A stretch of DNA of 5,058 nt from Lachnospiraceae bacterium UBA1712. GTDB lineage: Bacteria; Bacillota; Clostridia; Lachnospirales; Lachnospiraceae. The stretch lies in assembly GCA_002317175.1 (NCBI GenBank), contig DCJA01000017.1, positions 113,174 to 118,231 on the forward strand, written 5' to 3'. The notes beneath the pieces are model-generated. The model made no database searches. It saw only the letters and a program-made list of their open reading frames with translations, and had not been told where the DNA came from. The position numbers and the translations under genes are program-made. Shown here piece after piece: positions 1 through 5,058 of the stretch (position 1 is the stretch's first letter; each line of letters begins with the position of its first letter).

Positions 1-893
1 GAATTCTTACCATTACTCTTGACATAATAAAGTGCTTTATCGCCACAATTATATAATTTGGCAAATGATTCACCATCTACTCCGGCTGTAGCAATACCAA
101 TTGATACAGATGTCTTAACCTCATAGCCCATCTCCTTAATACGCATATTAAGCGAACGTATCATGTCAGCTGCAAGATTAGCTACTTCTGATTTGTTATT
201 CTTATTAGAGAAATATGCGATAAACTCATCACCACCAATTCGACAAATCACATCCTGCTCAGACGAGAATTCCCTAAGTGTATCAGCAAACATATTAAGA
301 ACACGGTCACCTTCCTGATGTCCGTAGTTATCATTTATCCCCTTGAAATTATCAAGGTCAATCATGAAGAGACTACCTGTATCCTTTTCCACGAGTTTCT
401 TATCAATCATCTCTTCTGCATATTCTCTGTTCCACAAACCAGTAAGTGCATCTGTATAGGATTTGGTCTTCATCGCATCAACTTCATGGATTTTCTGATC
501 AAGACGCTCTGCGAGAGATGCTCTTAATTCTTCAAGCTCCAGAGTTCTGTTAACACGGGATATAATTACACTCTTAACAAATGGTTTGCCTATAAAATCC
601 ATTGCCCCACATTCGAAACATTTGGTTTCTGTATCTGCATCATTATCTGCTGTTAAAAAGATAATAGGTATTCCAGCGTTTTTCTCATTCTTTCTTATTT
701 CTTCATAAGTCTGAAATCCATCCATTACAGGCATCTTTATATCCAGAAGAATCAGATCACAATTGTTTTCTTCGAGATATTTAACTCCCTGCATTCCATC
801 TGTTACAGCTACGATTTTATAATCCTTCCCAAGTACTGCCTTGGCTGCAACCAGACTTACTCTGTCATCGTCTATTATCAAAATAGTCTTCAT
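1..893 (-). CDS. Response regulator with REC receiver and GGDEF diguanylate cyclase output (3' end cut by window)
   Basis: A cytoplasmic two-component output protein, predicted to make c-di-GMP from two GTP when its receiver is phosphorylated (family knowledge from PleD/WspR). I translated 297 residues; only a few C-terminal residues lie past the window edge. REC spans about residues 2-118: acidic pocket D8-D9-D10, phospho-acceptor D51 (LLDIKMPVMDG), T81 and K103 (GKPF). A charged helical linker follows at about 119-145, then GGDEF from DALTGL at 148. Catalytic features are intact: D179 (DLDNFK), N187, D196 and the signature GGDEF at 220-224. The RxxD inhibitory site is absent; the aligned residues are SEQD (211-214). 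The start is ATG at 893, preceded by GAAAGGA six bases upstream. Two ATGs in frame at 908 and 923 lack a good ribosome site. The gene is separated from the upstream operon by a terminator and has a promoter candidate of its own. No partner histidine kinase is visible. Confidence 0.93.
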   Translation of the reverse strand, partial: MKTILIIDDDRVSLVAAKAVLGKDYKIVAVTDGMQGVKYLEENNCDLILLDIKMPVMDGFQTYEEIRKNEKNAGIPIIFLTADNDADTETKCFECGAMDFIGKPFVKSVIISRVNRTLELEELRASLAERLDQKIHEVDAMKTKSYTDALTGLWNREYAEEMIDKKLVEKDTGSLFMIDLDNFKGINDNYGHQEGDRVLNMFADTLREFSSEQDVICRIGGDEFIAYFSNKNNKSEVANLAADMIRSLNMRIKEMGYEVKTSVSIGIATAGVDGESFAKLYNCGDKALYYVKSNGKN

Positions 894-899
894 AAAAAA

Positions 900-906
900 T
901 CCTTTC
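900..906 (-). promoter_or_regulatory. Ribosome binding site of the REC-GGDEF gene
   Basis: Minus-strand GAAAGGA ends six bases before the ATG at 893. It decides the start in favour of 893 over the in-frame ATGs at 908 and 923, which have no purine-rich site at a proper distance. The resulting N-terminus, MKTILIIDDD, is the normal beginning of a receiver domain. Confidence 0.75.
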
Positions 907-913
907 ATGCTTA

Positions 914-930
914 TAAGAACCATGTTCTTA
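914..930 (-). repeat. Perfect 7-bp inverted repeat just downstream of the predicted -10 box
   Basis: On the minus strand the arms are TAAGAAC and GTTCTTA around a 3-nt spacer (ATG). The dyad begins three bases after the predicted -10 box and ends seven bases before the ribosome binding site. It could be an operator overlapping the transcription start or a small 5' UTR hairpin. The sequence alone does not decide between these, and a chance dyad in AT-rich DNA is possible. Confidence 0.45.
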
Positions 931-932
931 CA

Positions 933-960
933 AATATACTTCTCCCACAATTGATGGCAA
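933..960 (-). promoter_or_regulatory. Probable sigma-70/sigma-A type promoter for the REC-GGDEF gene
   Basis: The minus strand reads TTGCCA (960-955, five of six matches to TTGACA), a 16-bp spacer, then TATATT (938-933, five of six matches to TATAAT). Transcription would start near 926 and give a leader of about 30 nt. A promoter is expected here because the preceding operon ends in a terminator at 1039-1005. A second TATAAT at 988-983 has no convincing -35 box, only the terminator T-run at a suitable distance. Confidence 0.5.
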
Positions 961-966
961 ATCTTA

Positions 967-985
967 AATATAGCCAATCTATATT
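967..985 (-). repeat. 7-bp inverted repeat upstream of the predicted promoter
   Basis: On the minus strand AATATAG and CTATATT flank a 5-nt spacer (ATTGG). The dyad lies just upstream of the predicted -35 box, where activators often bind, and its centre is 54 bp from the centre of the downstream dyad. The two dyads do not share a sequence. The arms are AT-rich, so chance occurrence is quite possible. Confidence 0.3.
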
Positions 986-1004
986 ATATCCAAAATAAGT
1001 TCAT

Positions 1005-1039
1005 AAAAAAAGTCGTAAAATCGACGATTTTACGACTTT
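1005..1039 (-). terminator. Rho-independent terminator of the Cache-GGDEF / Cache / chemoreceptor operon
   Basis: The arms at 1039-1025 and 1023-1009 are perfect 15-base complements around one central base at 1024. In RNA this would form about a 12-bp stem with a small loop, plus A-U pairs at the base. On the minus strand the GC-containing stem runs straight into seven Ts (1011-1005). It begins eight bases after the chemoreceptor stop codon. The plus strand has only three Ts after the stem, so termination is directional. Confidence 0.92.
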
Positions 1040-1047
1040 GTAAACAT

Positions 1048-2541
1048 CTACTCCTCTGTGCTGGCTTTAAGCTCTTCAAGTCTTGATGATGTATTCTTAA
1101 TAACTTCAGTAAACATATCCATACTATCTTTCAGAGAAGACATACCACCAGCTGCATGACTGGCATTGTCGGATATCTCAGAAGAAATAGTTGCCAGAGT
1201 CTCTATGCTGGATACAATATTATTATTCGCTTCCAGTACAGCCTCAACCTGATGATTCATCATATCAACTCCATCAGATAACTGACCTATACCACTATCT
1301 ACCCGTGCAAAACTTTCATTTACATTCTTAACCTTTTCTCGCTGCACAATGATGCTCTCAACTGAGCCATCAAGAGCAATCTTAGCACGGTTTGTTACGT
1401 CAGTAAGCTTATTCATAATTGCTGTAATCGATTCGGTTGATTCCTTGGTCTCTTCAGCAAGTTTTCTAATCTCTTCTGCTACAACAGCAAATCCTTTTCC
1501 TGCCTCTCCGGCTCTGGCTGCCTCGATAGATGCATTGAGTGCAAGCAGGTTGGTCTGTGTTGATACATTAAGAATAGTATCTGTTATCTGGGATACCTCA
1601 CCTACATTTTTGATAAGTTCAGTAATAGTATCAGATATCTTCACGGTATATTCATCTACAATATTAGACTGATGTTCCAATTCGTCTGACTGAAGCTTAC
1701 CCTGAACAACCACTTCCTTAAGTTCATCTGAGGTACGTTTCGCCTCATTTGCAATTCCATTGGTTTTTTCAAGTCGTCTCTGAATCTCATTGGTCATATC
1801 AGACTGTTCAACTGTAGACTGTGCTGTCTCCTCAGAGGCTTTTGCTATACTTGCTGTAGCGTTTGTACCACGATTAACTGTCTCATTAATCTCATCCAGT
1901 TCTTTAAGTACATCACTAAAATCATTAGCAACTTCGTTGACAACAATACCAATGTTTTCAGCAACTTCTTTCTGGTTATCAAGAAGTGTCTTCACTGAAT
2001 TAGTCTCTTCTTCACTAAATTTTACAAGCAGTCTTATTGCACTAAGTCCACCTGCAACACAGATAAGCACACCTAAAAGTGCTGTATTAATAATGGTAAA
2101 ATCTGGTGAAGCCAATTCTGGATCAACCGTAAATCTGATAATAGTTGATTTAATCATTATCAGAACAAAGGCCCCAATCGATCCACATACCATAAGTCTC
2201 TCATTGAGATATACTGCATAAGCAATCAGCACAGGAAATACAAGCATTATACTGGCTGTCGGTGCAGTCATCACTAACAGGCAGTAACTCATCAAGAATC
2301 CTATTGACAGCGCTATCATCGCTTTTTTTGTCTCTACATATTTGGCTACTATAATTGCAGACATCAGGTACCATGCCAAATATATGCCCATAAATATAAA
2401 CTTCTTTGAAATCTTCAGGTCAGAACCGAAATTCAGAAAAATAAAAATAATATATACAAGCGTAATAGATCTCGCCATTACTATGTTAGCTTTTCTGTAC
2501 TGCTCAGCTGTCAGAGCCTTTCTCTTTAACTTATGCATCAT
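1048..2541 (-). CDS. Six-TM methyl-accepting chemotaxis protein without an extracytoplasmic sensor domain or HAMP
   Basis: A membrane chemoreceptor expected to control CheA kinase with CheW and so flagellar rotation. Numbering is from the chosen ATG at 2541 (497 aa). Residues 1-23 are a basic cytoplasmic start, then about six hydrophobic helices follow (about 24-40, 48-68, 73-91, 96-112, 116-136, 148-172) with very short loops. After the last helix the protein goes almost directly into a long coiled coil; no HAMP is seen. The conserved hairpin tip is at 331-365 (NLLALNASIEAARAGEAGKG, then FAVVAEEIRKLAEE), turning near E346. About 150 residues on each side of the tip fit the 44-heptad class. 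An EE pair at 237-238 is a possible methylation site. The C-terminus ends LKASTEE, with no NWETF-type CheR tether. The longest ORF starts at 2556, but that ATG lies inside the GGAGGA ribosome site. The gene is last in the operon, 40 nt after the Cache gene. Confidence 0.95.
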   Translation of the reverse strand: MMHKLKRKALTAEQYRKANIVMARSITLVYIIFIFLNFGSDLKISKKFIFMGIYLAWYLMSAIIVAKYVETKKAMIALSIGFLMSYCLLVMTAPTASIMLVFPVLIAYAVYLNERLMVCGSIGAFVLIMIKSTIIRFTVDPELASPDFTIINTALLGVLICVAGGLSAIRLLVKFSEEETNSVKTLLDNQKEVAENIGIVVNEVANDFSDVLKELDEINETVNRGTNATASIAKASEETAQSTVEQSDMTNEIQRRLEKTNGIANEAKRTSDELKEVVVQGKLQSDELEHQSNIVDEYTVKISDTITELIKNVGEVSQITDTILNVSTQTNLLALNASIEAARAGEAGKGFAVVAEEIRKLAEETKESTESITAIMNKLTDVTNRAKIALDGSVESIIVQREKVKNVNESFARVDSGIGQLSDGVDMMNHQVEAVLEANNNIVSSIETLATISSEISDNASHAAGGMSSLKDSMDMFTEVIKNTSSRLEELKASTEE

Positions 2542-2548
2542 ATACGTA

Positions 2549-2554
2549 TCCTCC
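2549..2554 (-). promoter_or_regulatory. Ribosome binding site that sets the chemoreceptor start at 2541
   Basis: Minus-strand GGAGGA is a near-perfect Shine-Dalgarno. From GGAGG to the ATG at 2541 is eight bases, which is ideal; a second ATG follows at once at 2538. The upstream ATG at 2556-2554 shares its G with this site and has no purine-rich site of its own upstream, where the sequence is a TAGTAATAGTAAATAG run. The longer start is therefore unlikely. Confidence 0.85.
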
Positions 2555-2581
2555 ATACATACTATTTACTATTACTATACC

Positions 2582-3514
2582 CTATTCTTCTACCTTTTTG
2601 CTATTAATTCTTTCTACATATATCATAATAATAATTGAACCAGCAATAGCCAGCAGTGCGATAATCATAGGTACAAATATATCAGATAGAATCCCTGTCA
2701 CATTGCTCCTTTGATTGGTAAGCACAAGATACATATCCATATCTTCCATATATGTGATTACTCTGTCTCCCTCACTAAGCTTTTCATAATAGTATTCACC
2801 ATCCGAAATCTTATCTAATTCCGGTAGGCTGATATAGTCTTTCTCAATTCTATCTACTATGGTATCAATCTGAATCAGCCCCTTGCTATCAGTAACATTA
2901 ATCTTTACATCGTAGATTCTTTCATACAGTTCAAAAAGACTTTGAAGTTGAGACATCTCAACTCCTATTCCGCATACTCCAAGTAGATTATTATCGTCAT
3001 ATATAAGCTGATTGACAAACACTGATAATTCCCAATTTGTTGATTCTTCTATATCAACATCAAGCTCAAGTTCCTTTCTCGACTCCATCAAAGCTCCATA
3101 CCAGCTGGAATTCCCCTGATAACTCTTATCAATATAGGAAGTAATTCCATCGCATGTATAATAAGCTCCTGAAGCATCACTCACAGCAAACATCATCTTG
3201 TATCCGAGACCGTTACCTATAGAAGATAAATAATCCTTTAGCTGATTTTCTACTCCTGTTGGATTCGTAGCTGATTGTTTAAGATATTCCTTCAGATTCG
3301 CATCCTCTGACATAACCTTTGCTGCTGTTATGGGGCGCATAAATGCCTTATTAATAGCATTATCAACTAATTGTGTTGCGTATCTCATCTGAATCTCCCG
3401 TTCTTCCTCTGTATTATATTTAGAGGCTACAGCCAACCAGGAAATCATTGCCATCATCGCAACAACTATTATAATGATTATACTCCAGATAAACTTTCTA
3501 TTTGTCCTAATCAT
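2582..3514 (-). CDS. Membrane-anchored Cache-domain sensor protein without output domain
   Basis: A 310-aa protein. A membrane helix at about 8-30 is followed by an extracytoplasmic region at about 35-270, a second helix at about 280-299, and a basic/acidic tail of only 11 residues. The outer region looks like a double Cache (dCache) domain: a long N-terminal helix (about 35-80), then FAVSDASGAYYTCDG (109-123), SSWYGAL (136-142), VFVNQLIYDD (165-174) and LLGVCGIGVEM (177-187), followed by a membrane-proximal half with NVTDSKG (206-212). These are typical of the sensor halves of Cache-GGDEF and Cache chemoreceptor proteins, but no HAMP, GGDEF, kinase or MCP domain follows. The arginine of the RxWY amino-acid-binding motif is replaced (S136 by my reading), so the ligand is unknown. 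The start ATG overlaps the preceding cyclase stop (ATGA), indicating translational coupling. A role as a sensory partner for its neighbours is inferred. A lipoprotein or solute-binding protein is unlikely, as there is no lipobox and there are two TM helices. Confidence 0.85.
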   Translation of the reverse strand: MIRTNRKFIWSIIIIIVVAMMAMISWLAVASKYNTEEEREIQMRYATQLVDNAINKAFMRPITAAKVMSEDANLKEYLKQSATNPTGVENQLKDYLSSIGNGLGYKMMFAVSDASGAYYTCDGITSYIDKSYQGNSSWYGALMESRKELELDVDIEESTNWELSVFVNQLIYDDNNLLGVCGIGVEMSQLQSLFELYERIYDVKINVTDSKGLIQIDTIVDRIEKDYISLPELDKISDGEYYYEKLSEGDRVITYMEDMDMYLVLTNQRSNVTGILSDIFVPMIIALLAIAGSIIIMIYVERINSKKVEE

Positions 3515-5058
3515 TTTCTTTCCGCCTTCATCTTCTTTTTGTATTCATACATTCGCTCATCTGCGCACTTAAATACTTCATCGTAAGTTGCTCCATCTAT
3601 ATGATTGCATGCAACTCCGTAGGATATTGATAAATTAAGATTTTTCTCAACTGGTGGTAAATTCTTTAGTTCTTTTTCAAATTGTCTGCATAATTTTTCT
3701 TTTGAACCATATGATTCGCCCTCGAGAATTGCAGTGTATTCATCTCCGCCAATTCTGAATACCGGGCTATGAGGGAAAGACTTACATATATGCTGTCCTG
3801 CAAGCTTAATAAGCTTATCTCCCATTTCATGTCCATACTCGTCATTTGCTTTCTTTAAGAAGTTCAAATCAAATACAACTATCGCATATTCCTTATCGCA
3901 GGAATCGTTGCCCTCTTTATATTTATTTATATAAGAAAGGTAGCAGTTTTTGTTCTTAAGACCTGTTAGAGAATCCGTCATGGCATTATTATTAATCATA
4001 TCTATATAGGACTTTGTAGTTTCTGCCATGATTAATATGCTTTCAGAAAGTTCCTGAATCTCATCCTCAGTGTCACTGACAAACTTATCTCCCCAGTTTC
4101 CCTTTGCATACTGTCCGGTAATTATTGTCAATTTCTTAAGTGGAGAAACTATTCTCTTTGTCAACTTAACGATAAAGTAAATAGAACATATAAGAGAAAT
4201 AGCTACGCTCACAGCAAACATCATCAGCATGTAATTTCTCTGTGCATTCACCTCATTAATCGGTACAAGAAGCATCAGTCTCATACCATTTTGAAGGCGA
4301 CTGACACAGGTTTTATATCTGATACCATCAGAACCCGTTACTGTCAGTGTTTTATTCTCCTTATCCATAGTCGTCAAATGATTATAGAGTGACATTGAAA
4401 GATTATTCTTCTCTATAGAATTATCATCTGCAACACTATATGAAAGATAAGTTGAGAGGTCTATTATTTCTATTCTTCCCGTTTTGTACAGTTCCAGATC
4501 ACCTGTCAGATTTACGATTTTATTAAAATCAATATCCATTCCAATTACACCAAGAAATATGCCTGATTTGGTATAATATGGCGCAATATACGAAATCATA
4601 AATACATCCAGGTTCTTGTTGTAATACGGAGTCATCCACATCGCTTCATGTTTCTTCATTGGTTCATAAAACCATCCCACATGCTCAATGTCGTTCTTCT
4701 CATACTTCAAAATATCAGTTGGCTCAAAATATGCAAATCTCTCATTGTCACTATTTCTAGACCAGAAAAAGCCCTGGGTTCCATTCCCGGTAAGCTCAGG
4801 GTTATATCTAAAGTAAACCGACATCGCACCATCCGTACGATTAGCAATGCTAAGTGTCATATCCTGTACCTTATTACAGAATTCCTCTGACAACAGTTCC
4901 TCTTCATTCAAGCACTCATTTTCCAGTTCAAGTACATAAGACGATATCGTAATAACAGAGTTCTCAAGGAATTTAAATGTATCATTAAAAATATAGGTTT
5001 CTTTTTCACATATCTGGGTTAATAATTCATCAGAATCATTTTTAGATATATTAGACAC
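3511..5058 (-). CDS. Membrane diguanylate cyclase: Cache, TM, HAMP, GGDEF (5' end cut by window)
   Basis: Predicted to sense an extracytoplasmic signal and make c-di-GMP from GTP at the membrane. 515 residues are visible and the frame is open to the window edge. The first codon, GTG at 5058, is probably an internal Val: the expected first membrane helix is missing. The dCache-type sensor spans about 10-265, with GWFYEPM (128-134), APYYTKSG (159-166) and LGVIGMDIDF (169-178). A membrane helix at about 275-298 follows, then HAMP at about 299-350 (VSPLKKL, P306; EDEIQELSES) and GGDEF from DSLTGL at 362. Key residues are present: D397 (FDLNFLKK), N405, D414 and the signature GGDEY at 437-441, a Phe to Tyr variant expected to be active. 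No RxxD inhibition site precedes it (FPHS at 428-431). The stop TGA overlaps the next start by 4 nt. It is the first gene of the operon visible here; its promoter is outside the window. Confidence 0.93.
   Translation of the reverse strand: MSNISKNDSDELLTQICEKETYIFNDTFKFLENSVITISSYVLELENECLNEEELLSEEFCNKVQDMTLSIANRTDGAMSVYFRYNPELTGNGTQGFFWSRNSDNERFAYFEPTDILKYEKNDIEHVGWFYEPMKKHEAMWMTPYYNKNLDVFMISYIAPYYTKSGIFLGVIGMDIDFNKIVNLTGDLELYKTGRIEIIDLSTYLSYSVADDNSIEKNNLSMSLYNHLTTMDKENKTLTVTGSDGIRYKTCVSRLQNGMRLMLLVPINEVNAQRNYMLMMFAVSVAISLICSIYFIVKLTKRIVSPLKKLTIITGQYAKGNWGDKFVSDTEDEIQELSESILIMAETTKSYIDMINNNAMTDSLTGLKNKNCYLSYINKYKEGNDSCDKEYAIVVFDLNFLKKANDEYGHEMGDKLIKLAGQHICKSFPHSPVFRIGGDEYTAILEGESYGSKEKLCRQFEKELKNLPPVEKNLNLSISYGVACNHIDGATYDEVFKCADERMYEYKKKMKAERK
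3518..3529 (-). promoter_or_regulatory. Ribosome binding site of the Cache-only gene, inside the end of the cyclase gene
   Basis: The minus strand reads GAAGGCGGAAAG, ending three bases before the ATG at 3514. The AAGG and GGA elements are both at workable spacing. It lies within the last codons of the upstream gene, so ribosomes finishing the cyclase could restart here through the ATGA overlap. Confidence 0.5.

Noticed and set aside
1..6. GAATTC at the window edge as a cloning junction
   Set aside because: It is in frame within the GGDEF domain end, and the same hexamer occurs inside coding sequence at 267-272 and 4879-4884, so it is probably just native sequence.
318..527. Plus-strand 69-codon open frame
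   Set aside because: Lies antisense inside the REC-GGDEF gene, whose translation shows all family motifs. No recognisable product.
908..923. Earlier in-frame ATGs (908, 923) as starts of the REC-GGDEF protein
   Set aside because: No ribosome site precedes them, and the 923 codon lies in the dyad spacer just after the predicted transcription start. MKTILIIDDD from 893 is the standard receiver start.
894..1004. c-di-GMP riboswitch in the leader of the REC-GGDEF gene
   Set aside because: The space after the upstream terminator is short and the predicted leader is about 30 nt. No GEMM-like conserved segments were recognised.
2557..2581. TAGTAATAGTAAATAGTA-like repeated stretch between the Cache and chemoreceptor genes
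   Set aside because: Short, low-complexity AT-rich spacer with stops in several frames. It explains why the genes are separate ORFs but shows no hairpin or T-tract and no clear regulatory motif.
1349..2638. Three plus-strand open frames of 98-143 codons opposite the chemoreceptor
   Set aside because: Ser/Ile/Leu-rich shadow translations of a strongly supported minus-strand gene, with no known domain.
3371..3586. Plus-strand 71-codon open frame
   Set aside because: Antisense to the Cache gene and the cyclase end, with no family resemblance.
3811..3826. AAGCTT-containing direct repeat
   Set aside because: It encodes the normal GGDEF-domain segment KLIKLA, where repeated Lys-Leu codons create the repeat.
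4648..4890. Plus-strand 80-codon open frame
   Set aside because: Antisense to the Cache region of the cyclase, which reads through without a break and with family motifs.
5056..5058. GTG at the window edge as the real start of the Cache-GGDEF cyclase
   Set aside because: The frame is open to the edge, no ribosome site can be seen, and the N-terminal membrane helix expected before a Cache domain is missing. An internal valine is more likely.

Overview
The window looks like part of a chromosome of a motile, AT-rich Firmicute. A clostridial, Lachnospiraceae-type bacterium is the best guess from base composition, strong purine-rich ribosome binding sites, and the style of the Cache, GGDEF and chemoreceptor proteins. 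This placement is an inference; no rRNA or other marker gene is present. All genes lie on the minus strand, so transcription runs from high to low coordinates, and nearly the whole window is signal transduction.

In transcription order: (1) 5058-3511 is a membrane diguanylate cyclase with the architecture Cache, TM, HAMP, GGDEF. Its N-terminus lies beyond the window edge. (2) 3514-2582 overlaps it by 4 nt (ATGA) and encodes an extracytoplasmic Cache domain held between two membrane helices, with no cytoplasmic output domain. (3) 2541-1048 encodes a methyl-accepting chemotaxis protein with about six membrane helices, no extracytoplasmic sensor domain and no HAMP. Its best start is 15 nt inside the longest ORF. 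These three genes form one operon that ends in a strong rho-independent terminator at 1039-1005. (4) After a 154-nt gap holding a probable promoter and two small dyads, 893-1 encodes a REC-GGDEF response regulator, cut only at its extreme C-terminus by the window edge.

Taken together, the locus joins two outputs, c-di-GMP synthesis and chemotaxis, around extracytoplasmic sensing. The most interesting feature is complementary: one protein is a sensor without an output, and the next is a chemotaxis transducer without a periplasmic-type sensor. They sit in one operon behind a Cache-GGDEF enzyme. A split receptor, with the orphan Cache protein feeding the six-TM chemoreceptor and/or the cyclase, is a reasonable hypothesis but is not proven by sequence. 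Neither GGDEF domain carries the RxxD product-inhibition site at the expected position. The only gap between genes, 894-1047, is described under its own features; no RNA gene, mobile element, CRISPR array or riboswitch was recognised.
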